The notes under the pieces were generated by a model, which did not search any database, was not told where the DNA came from, and saw only the letters and a program-made list of their open reading frames with translations. Shown here piece by piece: positions 45,048 through 55,303 of a stretch of DNA of 64,000 nt; position 1 is the first letter of the stretch; each line of letters starts with the position of its first letter. Origin of the DNA: Pictodentalium vernedei (lineage: Eukaryota; Mollusca; Scaphopoda; Dentaliida; Dentaliidae). The position numbers and the translations under genes were made by a program. The stretch lies in the NCBI GenBank assembly GCA_031216915.1, contig CM062297.1, positions 179,232,356 to 179,296,355 of the forward strand. Direction: 5' to 3'.

Positions 45048-45171
45048 TATATAACAATCAGCCATTAGTCACCTCAAGTCTATTCCATTTTGTCCCAAAA
45101 CAAGTCTGTTTTGTTGTATATTTAAGCTACTGTTTATAGAAACCACTAGTGTATATAAATCTAGTTTTTAA

Positions 45172-45411
45172 CTGGTTGAGGGCTAAATTATCTTTGTGGT
45201 CTGAATTTGTTATTCAAAATTTGTTTTATTACAAATTATTGGAGAGTGCCCACATGCACTCTCCAATAATTTGTCATAAAACAAGTAGGTATAAACAAAA
45301 TATTATTTACGTTTGTCTGAATATGAAACATGAGCAAAGTAAATGTCAGCTTTTTCTCTGGTACCCTCAGTTTTCTGAAAGCCCCGATAGTGGCTTCAAG
45401 CACTCAGCCAG
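45172..45411. mobile_element. TTAA palindromic MITE, family E (copy 2)
   Basis: CTGGTTGAGGGCTAAATTAT ... CAAGCACTCAGCCAG, 240 bp, with intact TTAA at 45168-45171 and 45412-45415. Central hairpin TTATTGGAGAGTGCCCA / ATGCACTCTCCAATAA. Same family, opposite orientation, as 25991-26229. Confidence 0.9.
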
Positions 45412-45665
45412 TTAATGTAAAAGATGAATTTTTGGAAATACCAGTTTGTAGAGTGAGTATCGTTCTTAGCACGGAAACATCCTACTTAAGCCTAATCGAC
45501 TGGAATCCAGTGCTATGTGAATAAACTGTGTTTTAAATGTACAAAAGACTTAGTTGTTATTCAAAGTTTTAATCCCGATTGAAAAATTTCAAGTGACCGA
45601 TACCCCGGCTACAATAATAATTAAAAAAAATTTAATTTCCCATTTTGTCTTAATTTCCCCCCAAA

Positions 45666-46544
45666 ATGTTTCGTAAAAACAGCAACAACCACACCATGAG
45701 AATGATTTCCAAAAAGGAAATCCATTTGAAAGGCATGTCTTTACAATATTCCAACGAGAAATTAAATCTATTTTATAAGACCGACGATTCTAGCCAAGAT
45801 CTTGACAAATGCGTCATAGTGGATAAAAACGACCAGAAAGTTGTGTTTCGGAGTCTTCGTATATCCTAGAGTTAACGAAAAAGCGTTAGAAAAATATGAA
45901 CACACGAAAGCTCCGGAAAATAATTCTTTCATTCTCGATTTTCTGGAAGGGTGTCACTTGTACTTGAGTAAATATTCCGAAGAACGGTTCATTGCCACGA
46001 ATAGAACATTGAATGCTATGGATGCGTTCTGGGCCGATCTAAAAGGTTCATTCAGAAAGCGATTCGCGAATACATTGAGACAGAAGACGGAGAAAGAACG
46101 AGGATGACAATTCGATTGCGATGAGGAAGGATTCTCTCTTTATCCGAGAGACGATAGAATTTTTCCGGTGCAAAACAACACTCGATCTGTCCGACATATA
46201 TCGAACTCTGAAGAAGAAAACCGAAGATCACGACTCTTTTCAAACGTTTTACAAAGAGCATTTGGATTCGAATCGCCAGTACCTGTTCTTATTGAGGTAT
46301 TCCGAAAACGAGAGGATAAAACAGATGGGAGTTCTCGATATATCTCATAGCCATGATGAGAAACATGAATCATATGAAAGAGGACGAGGAGGAGGATGCG
46401 ATATTAGAAGAATGTGGCATCGAAGAAACCACTAGCTATGGCGAAGAACGCGTCGTCGCGTTCGTTCTCCGAAACGAATTCCGAGAAGCAATGTTTTTTC
46501 TCACGTCATTCATCACATTCTTGAAACGTCCAAACAATTATTGA
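45666..46544 (+). pseudogene. unidentified decayed coding segment
   Basis: Four overlapping plus-strand frames with coding-like composition follow one another: 45666-45869 (MRMISKKEIHLKGMSLQYSN), 45841-46107 (PENNSFILDFLEGCHLYLSK, TLNAMDAFWADLKGSFRKRF), 46121-46435 (TLDLSDIYRTLKKKTEDHDS, YLFLLRYSENERIKQMGVLD) and 46353-46544 (EEEDAILEECGIEE, AFVLRNEFREAMFFL). They read as one charged, helix-rich protein of about 280 residues broken by about three frameshifts. Codon use is AT-rich and Glu/Lys-heavy. I do not recognise it. An old viral or selfish-element gene is possible, but nothing shown here proves it. Confidence 0.4.
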
Positions 46545-47223
46545 CAGGCGTGAGAAGATGTAATCCCGAGAGGGTTCAGGGGTTGATGTGTACAAAAATG
46601 GAGAGATGTACAGGATTTTAAATTCTGATATTATCAAAAGAAGTTTAAAATGCACAATAATGCATCGAATATTTATCATAGACACTTCAAGATATTGAAA
46701 TTGAACGACTAGTACGAGAAGAGATTATTCAAGAATATGTACACCGAAAAATTAATATCGATCGAATTTTCTCTCACGAATGTTTTGCACAATCTGAATA
46801 GGATGATTTTATTTTATTGGTCAACACGGTTTTGTGCATTTCTATACCTTCGAATTCTGCGTGATGACGAATCACTCCTTTCGTATTTTTCTGATTTCAG
46901 AATGGACATGAACGTGGCTCTCGAAAACATTTTGAGAAGACTGAGAGTGACTCAAATCTTACGCATTATGGATATATTTGGATATCGGTTTTTTTTGATC
47001 GATTAAAAATCTCGCTTTGACACTTCGCTTCCTGTTCGACCTTCTTAATTCCCAATCCTATTTTTGAACAAAATCACCATAGGTTTTGCATGGGAAAAAT
47101 ATCCCGCTCATCGAAAAAAAACTGATCTATATTAAAACACCTCCTGAGATCAACCACGCGCCAACGGGAAGACATCTTCCTCCAGAAAATGCAATGATTT
47201 CGCAACAGCAAAGTATATTTTAT
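46545..47223 (+). other. coding-like relic and partial repeat
   Basis: An open frame at 46737-47006 (MNVALENILRRLRVTQILRI) continues the composition of the preceding segment. From about 47030 the phrase GACCTTCTTAATTCCC ... CCATAGGTTTTGCATGGGAA ... ATATCCCGCTCATCGAAAAA recurs in modified form at 47758-47840, so part of this region is duplicated 0.75 kb downstream. Confidence 0.35.
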
Positions 47224-47464
47224 CCCTTTACCCAGCGAATCGCCCGCATCCGCCCGCGTAATATGCAAATTCAGCAGTTGAAAAAATATTATTTTTCAAA
47301 AAATTTCAACAAAACCATATCATGTGACCCCTCGTTGGAACGAGCTCATCGAGCTCGTTCCAACGAGGGGTCACATGATATGGTTTTGTTGAAATGTTTT
47401 TAAAAATTTGAAAAAATGAAATTTAAAATAATAAATTTTGATATCGTCTGCGTTGGGTAAAGGG
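47224..47464. mobile_element. TTAA palindromic MITE, family B (copy 2)
   Basis: CCCTTTACCCAGCGAATCGC ... CTGCGTTGGGTAAAGGG, 241 bp, preceded by TTAT and followed by TTAA (47465-47468). The centre GTTGGAACGAGCTCATCGAG and inverse is flanked by arms ACAAAACCATATCATGTGAC. It lies between the two copies of the duplicated sequence at 47030 and 47758. Confidence 0.85.
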
Positions 47465-47468
47465 TTAA

Positions 47469-48204
47469 AATGAGATTGTCAGTCGGCTATTAATAATAAA
47501 ACCTCGACTAAATATAGAGACTGGAGTTGTCCATTACGAGATTGTCTGATTATAATCCTCTTCACAATAAGTCGACTCGATCATTTCTATAATACGGAGC
47601 GATGTGAATAATAATCTCACTACCATTATAATTCATTATTTAGTTCTGTTTTCGTCTCCTGGACAATGTCGTCAGCTAATAAAATTGGAATTTTCTTCTT
47701 CAAATCTCCCGTTAGCTTTGTATGGACGAAAACGAAAAATGTTACCGCTACCTTTGCGACCTTCTTTTATCGTAGACGACATTTTTGTTTATAGGATCTC
47801 CATAGGGTTTGCATTTGAAAAACATCCCCCTTGTCGAAAAATTTGAAACGAAATGCAACAATTTGAGCAACGAAATGCGAGTGGTCCCATTTTCCCATAC
47901 AAATCGAATGGGTGATTTGAAGGTTTCTGTCCACTTTTGACAAAGTGAGAAAACCGATAAAAATGGACGTATGTTTTTCCCTGTGGCATTAGTAAAATAA
48001 CTGTTTTAGTGGCGCCACAAGAGCGAAACTGACTGAAACTTACGCAGACTTCTTACGCGCGACATTTCTATATTACGATAAAAAAAAATCGCATAACGTT
48101 ATTTGCGCTGTCGCTTCATAATTTCTTGGCCACTTATCCCCATTCAAATCAGTACATTTCGGTGCTACCAAGTTCATTGGTGCCGAACTCTCGTATTATC
48201 CCTA
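47469..48204. other. spacer with duplicated segment
   Basis: 47758-47840 repeats the sequence at 47036-47115 with changes (GACCTTCTTTTATCG, CCATAGGGTTTGCATTTGAA). No gene recognised. Confidence 0.35.
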
Positions 48205-49480
48205 CTGACGCGTCACAAAAATAGAAGACACCCAAGTTAAAGCATTGCAAAGCAGCAAGTACGGACGAAATTCCCGAGTTTTTAAAAAGCGGAGGTGATC
48301 CATTATATGAGCATCTAACAGCACTATTTAACATGGCAATCACAAAGCAAGAGGTCCCAACAGAGTGCAGGGAAAGCATGGCAATATTCATACACAAAAG
48401 AGGGAAACAGGGATATAACAGTGTTGGAACGGGAGAATATGAATACTTGGGGGTGAATTTATGTATTACAGGTGGAGTCATATACAGAAACCACACAAAT
48501 AAAGTTAATACACAAGGAAAAAGATTACTCAATCAGTTCTAACTCCATGGAAGAAAAAGCTTTAACAAGATTTTTGTAGGAAAACCTATTTGGGACAGAG
48601 TGGGATTACCAAATATAATTTATGGAGTGGATGTGATTCCTCTAAACCAAACGGCAGTGAGGAACTTGGAGAGTCTACAAAATGATGCGGGTCGGTTGAT
48701 AACCGTATTAGTAACGCGAAGCGGTCAAAGGGGAACTCGGGTTGATGACGATTGAATATTGGATATGGGGAAATTATGCTATCTGGATTGCCTGGTAAAC
48801 CTTTCAAACAGCAGATGGTGTAAACGACGTTTAATTATGTTTGGAACTCTAACATTCAGACAGGATGGATAAGGCAGGTGCTTGAGCTAATGGAGATTTA
48901 CTCCTTTGCGCCTTAAGATCTACAAGGAGGACTGAAGCAGGGGAGTAGCTTTATCAGGGTAAGGGTGCTCGTGATTGGGAAAAGTAACTGGCGGGCTGGA
49001 ACTAGGACTAAGGGCACTTTAGAGTAGTTATATAAAAAATGATCGTTTTGGAGCCATTGTTGTTCAGAGTGAGGTCCACGTCACTGAAGATCGGTGGGGG
49101 GGGGGGGGGGGTCAGAAAGACGAGGAAAGGGTGTGCCAAATGTGTAACTTATGAGTAACGGAGACCCTGCAACATTTCATTTTAGGATGCCCCAAATATT
49201 TGCATAATATAACAAGACTCCTTGAGAAATTAATAGAACATAAGTGGATAAGGCCTAACATGAGGGAAAGGGTCAGTTTTAAATTTAGGGGAGATCAAGA
49301 AAGCGCCAATTGGGGGGAATTATGAAACAGTTTTTGACTGAATGTTTGGAGATTTGGAGGGAGAGTGGAGGAGGAATAACCCGACGGACTGAGTTTATTT
49401 AGGTCTCCTCGTAAGAGAACCTGCTACAATTCAGCGGAAGGCCAAAATTATTATCCGTCATGCATTCAAGTGTACCCACC
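48205..49480 (+). pseudogene. LINE relic lacking the RT core
   Basis: Opens with a segment like the start of a LINE RT (GGDPLYEHLTALFNMAITKQ, VPTECRESMAIFIHKRGKQG). It then passes directly to post-RT sequence (WDRVGLPNIIYGVDVIPLNQ, NLESLQNDAGRLI) with a poly-G run at 49096-49111, and ends near GLLVREPATIQRKAKIIIRH. Numerous stops. The RT catalytic motifs are missing, so an internal deletion is inferred. Confidence 0.55.
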
Positions 49481-49945
49481 CCGCGCATAATGAAACAGCT
49501 GCACTACTTTTATTTTTATAGATACGATTCCTATTAGCAAAACATCTTTCGAGTACAAGAAACGATATGCAAAAACAACACCTCAAAATATATTGTGCGT
49601 AATATCTCATCGTTTAATCAGTGGTATAAACAACAAATCAACAACATTTTCAACAAAAGTATCTACAATTCAACAATATTTATAACAATAAATAACAATA
49701 TTGAAGCTATACAATAACAAAATCTAAAGTGGTTTTTGTTTGTTTGTTTTTTTGTATTGAGTTGAAGACAATGACGATTATGGGATATTTGTATATTTAT
49801 TATGCAAAGCGCCGTGGTCGGACTGGTCCGAAAATAATTTACCAAGCCTTTCGGAGTTATAATTTGAAAATGTTCCATTACAGGCGATATTGTGGCCTAC
49901 CTGGTGGGTTCTGAGAAAGACCGTACAGGTCGACCATTGTCCAAC

Positions 49946-50152
49946 CCGGTGTGACGGGAATGATGGTCCGTAGGAAAATTAGTCCCTCTGGACTATTATT
50001 CCGCGGAATTATAGTCCTAGGTCTAACATTTCTAGGAATAGTAGTCCGGCGGACTACTATTCCTAGATATGTTAGACCTAGGACTATAATTCCGCGGAAT
50101 AATAGTCCAGAGGGACTAACGTTCCTACGGACTATCATTCCTGTCACACCGG
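49946..50152. repeat. 207-bp nested palindrome
   Basis: CCGGTGTGAC at 49946 mirrors GTCACACCGG at 50152 about a centre at 50049. The arms of about 103 bp have only about 5 mismatches. Each arm is built of smaller palindromes (for example GGACTATTATTCCGCGGAAT extending to TATAGTCC) based on the pair GGACTA / TAGTCC and GGAAT / ATTCC. Both strands are open across it only because of this symmetry. Likely a foldback transposon; no target duplication resolved. Confidence 0.85.
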
Positions 50153-50554
50153 CGTGAAAAAGTTGGGGATTTCAACTTCGAAAGAAGCAAAGTCTCTGAG
50201 ATTAAGATAGGAGTAGGCCTTCTAATAAGCAAAAAAAAAATTATGACAAATAATTTAAATAAGGGTTGATCTTCGATGTTAATACTGTTCATAGGGACCA
50301 GAGAACGGTTGATAACGAATGTCGAATAAGGAAGTGGAAATAAGTAACGGTTGTTATGTCCGTTTGTAACAAATTATACCGTGGAATGTGTTCACAGTGT
50401 TCAGTTGTAATCCAGATCATGCCACCAGTGATTGCGCCCTCACACATACATACACTATTTTGTTGAATAATTTATTTTCGCACAAGCACCGAGACCAAGG
50501 ACGGATATTATTCGAGATAACACATGGATTTTAGCGAATAATACCATGCACAAG

Positions 50555-51720
50555 GCTACAGCACCCATGACTGACAATTTTCGTCATTGGAAAAGATTTA
50601 CGGGAAAGGTAGCTCCCCTAAATTTCCTAAAGTCGTCAGTACATTTAACACTAAGAGTTGGGGATTGTCATTAAAGATTAAAATTTCGAAATATTAAGGA
50701 ATTTGTATCTTCAATATGCGCATCATATCACAAACCTCGGGCATTTTCTGGTATACAGTTAAAACTAGCAGTCCTGTCACGAACTGTGCGCTTATCTAGG
50801 CTTTATTACGCGTAGAGATTGGGCGCAAATGCCATATCGAATATATCCAAAGCACGGCAGGTTCTCCTGGTTTCTCATAGCAAACACAGGCAATGTTTCT
50901 GCCAATGGACCCCCGGGTTACCCGGAGGTCCATTGGCTGAAACATTGCTTATGCAGAGGCCACATGTACAGAATTTGATTGCCTTACTATGGTCATAACG
51001 CGTAGATTAACGCGTAGATTAACGCGCAGACCGACGTGCTATTTGTGCGCATTTCATGATAGGACTTCTAGTTTTAACTGCAGTAGTATAAATATACAGA
51101 AGATTAATCTTTATAATTTTTTCCCAATCCGTTTGAACGGTTGACTATTATTCTGTGTTGAAACCGTTTTAAAAATAAGAAAACAGTGTTTTCACCATCT
51201 CTTGATGTTTTGTAACCTTTTTCCTGTTCATTATATCAACATATGATACAATAGCGCGCATAGTGAAATTTTATACAGACACTGTTCTGTCTATTAATAA
51301 AAAGGCCTAGGAGGTGACATTTGCTAATTATTATTAATTATTAATTTGCATATTACTTTAAAAACAGATTCGCTAAACAATGAGCCAAAGTGGACACTTA
51401 GTGTTGGTGAGTGTAATACTAATAGATATTCTTAATGACGGATTAACTCTTAACTAGTTGCTTCTAACTGACTTGAAATAATAGGGAATGTTTTCTTTTG
51501 TTACCTTTAATAAATGAAAACAACAGACAGCTCCGAGATCTGTCAGTTGTTTCCGTTTATTAAAAGTAACAAAGGGAAATTTGGCGTTAATTTCTACTGA
51601 TGTAATATGTGTTTTCTCAACATCTACTTGTTTCTTAATTGGACCTTCCGAGCGCGTCTAATAATTTCAACGGCGATAACTTTATCGAAATTCGATTTCA
51701 TGACGATATAAGTCAGGGTT
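50555..51720 (+). repeat. interspersed repeat R, copy 2, with insertion
   Basis: Collinear with 4140-4920: GACTGACAATTTTCGTCATTGG, GGAATTTGTATCTTCAATAT, TTTAATAAATGAAAACAACA, GACAGCTC hairpin (51500-51560), and TTTATCGAAATTCGATTTCA at the end. Interrupted at 50756-51080. Confidence 0.65.
50756..51080. mobile_element. 325-bp inverted-repeat element inserted in repeat R
   Basis: CAGTTAAAACTAGCAGTCCT at the left and AGGACTTCTAGTTTTAACTG at the right form 20-bp inverted ends. The inner TGCCAATGGACCCCCGGG / ACCCGGAGGTCCATTGGC hairpin is central. Absent from repeat R copy 1. Mariner-like ends are possible, but a TA duplication is not clear. Confidence 0.65.
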
Positions 51721-52094
51721 GATTGACTTGACGAAACAGACGAGTCGCCATTGAGTACAATACTTGAGTGGAGACTGACACAATCTCTTTTGTTGTATGA
51801 AGGTACAATATGTTCAATTTTGGTAGCGGTGAAATTCGATTCGAAATTCTCTCCTTGATTCGACTTAGAATTCAATTCTATCCACAGGGCTCTCCGTTTA
51901 GATGCACATTTTTTTTCGGGGGGGGGGGGGGGTATCTCCGCTGGTTGGATGAACTCAGTTTATTGGGTTTGAAACCCACACGTTTGACGGTATGTCTTGG
52001 ACTGCAATGGCTTTACAGAATAATGAGTATGGACGCCATTGAGTTAAGTGTTATAAACCTCCAGTGAACGTGTACCTACCTGTATAATGCTTAA

Positions 52095-52298
52095 CCCCCT
52101 CCACACTGATGTCAAAATATCTAAAGTTCAAGGTGCAAATTCTTCCCATAATGCAACTAGAAATTTAACCAATTCAGTCTTGTTTGACAGAGTTCATTGA
52201 GCTCTGTCAAACAAGATTGAATTGATTAAATTCCCAGTTGCATTATGGGAAAAATGGCTACTTGAAATTTTGATATTTTGACATCAGAGTGAAGGGAG
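52095..52298. mobile_element. TTAA palindromic MITE, family F
   Basis: CCCCCTCCACACTGATGTCA ... TGACATCAGAGTGAAGGGAG, 204 bp, TTAA at 52091-52094 and 52299-52302. Inverted arms of about 90 bp cover most of the length, meeting near ACAGAGTTCATTGAGCTCTG. Confidence 0.85.
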
Positions 52299-52513
52299 TT
52301 AAAAGAGCGGATAACCACTAAGGTAGTTGTGGCTATTACACACGTGCAATATCTTACATTTTGTGAAAGGGCATTAGAAGATCAAGAAATGGTTTCGCTA
52401 ATAACCATCCGGGTTGAAACCAGAGGTCCATTAACAAAAACTCTGCTTATATTTCTTATACATGTTTTCACAGAACGTGCGTTATTCTGTGGGGGAAGCC
52501 TCCCCACACAAAT

Positions 52514-52842
52514 GTTTAGTGGAAATTCATTATCAAATTTCTATATTGTGCAGTGAAGAAAATCTCGATAGGAGGGCAGCAGGTCTGTGTGAGATACCAC
52601 ACCATTCTAGAACTATGGATTTGATCCAGACGATATAACAGGAAATAAAATCACAAAAGTTTCCATTCTATCAACCTTGATTTCTTCAAAAGATTATTCT
52701 CTACCCGCCGTTGATTAAAAGATGTCCGTATTGTACAAATAACACGGCATCAAATCCTTCAGTTCAGTAGCGCCTTCTCTCTTTTGAAGACAGCTTTCTT
52801 AACACCTGTGAGAATCTTTATTCCACAAAAATATTTTAGTGG
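52514..52842 (-). pseudogene. partial duplicate of the 3' end of the 53-kb gene
   Basis: Minus-strand sequence here (for example GTGTTAAGAAAGCTGTCTTC, GAAGGATTTGATGCCGTGTT) parallels 52843-53160 at about 75-80% identity by eye, covering the last coding codons (VKKAVFK) and the 3' flank of the gene at 53025. Frame lost (stops). A tandem duplication of about 330 bp. Confidence 0.6.
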
Positions 52843-53024
52843 AAATGTATTCTCAGTGTTCTGCATTGTACAGTGAAGGAAATCTCGACACGTGGAGCGG
52901 CGTTAATTTGGCGAGGTACCCCACCATTTTAGAATCATGGCGGTGACCCCGACAATATGGGAGGAAATGGTAGAAAATAAACATCACACAATAACCTCCA
53001 TTCAATCAGCCTTATTCTCAAAGC

Positions 53025-53677
53025 TTATTCTCTACCCACTGTTGCTGCACAGACGTCAACATTGTTCAAATAACACGGCATCAGATCCTTCAGTTTATTA
53101 GCTGATTGCCTCTTTTTGAAGACAGCTTTCTTCACACCTGTGAGATTTTTGGTTCTGAATCCCATTTTGGTATTCTTTTTTCTGTACATTATTAAATTTG
53201 ATGCATCAAGGGATTCTGTAACATAGTCGTTCTCCGAAATGCTAACCTTGTTCAATATTTCTTTCTGAACTGCAGAAATGGGCGTATGACTCTGGTCATT
53301 TTGTTCTTCTGGTGCTCCAACAAGCTTGAACGTCGAGGTCGCTAAAGGCATAAAGTCCAGAACATCGCCAATGGGTGGTCCATTTGAAATATCACAGACT
53401 GCTTCTAGGATAGTTGACGATGCCACTGGAATATTACTTAGAATCTTATTCGGCGTTCCTCGGTGGATAATAAGTTTATTATGATTAACCTTTGTTCTGT
53501 GATGGTTGCACTTGACAGGCGTTTCCAGAAGCGTTGACGAAGCTTTTGGGTGGAACTTCTTTTCTTTCATATGAAGCTTTTCTGTATATTTGCTTTGTAT
53601 TTTCACATATTCAGCAACCCGCTTCATTTTGTAATTACAGAATCTGTTAAATCGCATTTCTATTTCATTTGCCATAT
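53025..53677 (-). CDS. terminal exon of an unidentified protein-coding gene
   Basis: The longest open frame of the window (216 codons on the minus strand from ATG 53673-53675). A 3' splice-site consensus (TTTATACTTTCAG) lies two bases upstream of the ATG, so this is probably the last exon rather than a complete gene. The N-terminus is basic (FNRFCNYKMKRVAEYVKIQS). A Ser/Thr/Pro-rich middle carries three degenerate repeats (KASSTLLETP, VASSTILEAV, LATSTFKLVG). The C-terminus is Lys-rich (GVKKAVFKKRQSANKLKDLM) and ends CAATVGRE. No signal peptide or membrane helix, so cytoplasmic or nuclear. No family recognised. Upstream exons were not found. The 3' end is tandemly duplicated at 52514-52842. 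Confidence 0.5.
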
Positions 53678-53968
53678 CTGAAAGTATAAACAGAACGTAA
53701 TCACTAGATGTAGTAATCTTTTCTACTTCCCTGTACGTACAATGACACTACCACAATGAGCGAGGGTAGCAAAATCTGTCCCACTAAAGTCTGAGAAAAT
53801 CAAGCTTTTCTTTATTATTATACAAACAGTGGAGTTAAACTTTTTGGAGGTTGTCAGATTTAGTACAGGCTTTGTTACTTTTTGTCGTAAATATTGTAGA
53901 GAAAAACACGAAGAACATTAAAACCTTCAACTTTTGATCTTCGGGTAGCCATGGGCTGGAAGGTTTAA

Positions 53969-54213
53969 CCCTTTACCTAAAGTAACGCCCAAAAAAAGGC
54001 CAGCGCTATTCTCAAAAATCGCCAATTAATTTTCACTATTTTTTTCATTTTTTGTCTCAAAAACATAGGTTATGACCCCTCGTTGGAACGAGCTCGTCGA
54101 GCTCGTTCCAACGAGGGGTCATAACCTATGTTTTTGAGACAAAAAATGAAAAAAATTAGTTATTCAAGAATTTTTTGTGCAAGTGTCGTCTGCTTTTCAC
54201 GTTAGGTAAAGGG
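53969..54213. mobile_element. TTAA palindromic MITE, family A (best-preserved copy)
   Basis: CCCTTTACCTAAAGTAACGC ... CACGTTAGGTAAAGGG, 245 bp, intact TTAA both sides (53965-53968 and 54214-54217). The central palindrome of more than 90 bp (ATAGGTTATGACCCCTCGTT ... and inverse) is essentially perfect. Contains the uninterrupted CGCCAATTAATTTTCA that serves as the empty site for the nested insertion at 25779. Confidence 0.95.
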
Positions 54214-54217
54214 TTAA

Positions 54218-55303
54218 AGCGCTTCCAAAACTTTTTTTTATCAAAGTTGAAAAAACTATCTTTGAAAACCAATCTACCAGCGTATTAGTAGAAACAGGTA
54301 TAGAAAAATAGTTCTGTACTCAAATATTTGGAGGGAAGTGCCCCATCTCCCCCCCCCCCCCTTCCTCCACCACTCACTGGAGAACGCACATAAGGGCCAC
54401 TATTTATTTTTGGGCTGCGGAATCTGTGGTTACAAAACCACATGGCATGCCTCTTTAGCTTTTCAATTGGTAGGAAGTGATGATAAATATGTGAAATCCT
54501 AAATATTCAAAATGTGTGGACAGAAGAGAGCAATGTTCTTGTCAAACGGTCTAATAGATCGATATATATTTGGGCCATTAAATCACAATTGGTGTGCGTA
54601 TTCAACGTTATGCGGTGCGATACCGGTTATTAAGAAATGTTCTAGATACCTCATGCGTGGAATGCGGATTCGGCGTAAGAACGTCATGTAAGAAAGCATC
54701 TGATTGGACGTTAGCCATCTGAGTGACGCGTGGCGTGATGAAGTGGTACGACATAAAACAAAGTGAAGCAATAAAGTTAGCACACCACCGAAGGTGATAC
54801 ATATCTTTAAAAATATTACATTCATTCACTTGATTCAAATTTTATCGTGGTATAAAAACAGAAAACAACTCGAGTAGAGAATGGAGTGGGAAGGAATCAA
54901 AGACCACTGGTGGAGTTTCTCTTGTATTTCACGCCCGCCTTCGGGGCTTGAGAAAAACGGGAAAAAACCCACATCGGATCATTTCTTATGGTACTCCCCC
55001 CCCCCCCCCCCCCTCCCCATTGGGTCCTGTCCTATTATACCATTATACTGAGCCGACCATCAATTTACCACTTGTAAATTTCTTGTAATTAGCACATGTC
55101 GCTATTTCCCCATTCAGGCTTGTGTTCTTGAAAGGTATCCTCCAATACATATATATACATACTATCTGCATCAATCAGGACACATGCCTTATGTCCCCAT
55201 ACAGCCACAAACTGCCCCCTTTATATGACTGAAGTATATTCTTCCTTGAGATCTTTACTGGTAGGACGCATTTCCCTCGACAGTGTTTTTACATCATTGT
55301 TTT
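54218..55303. other. unannotated spacer before the satellite
   Basis: C tracts at 54349-54361 and 54996-55013. Minus-strand open frames at 54583-54838 have no recognised motif. Confidence 0.4.

Noticed and set aside
49878-50157. Two open frames on opposite strands encoding similar proteins
   Set aside because: They are identical only because the DNA is a palindrome; composition is not protein-like.
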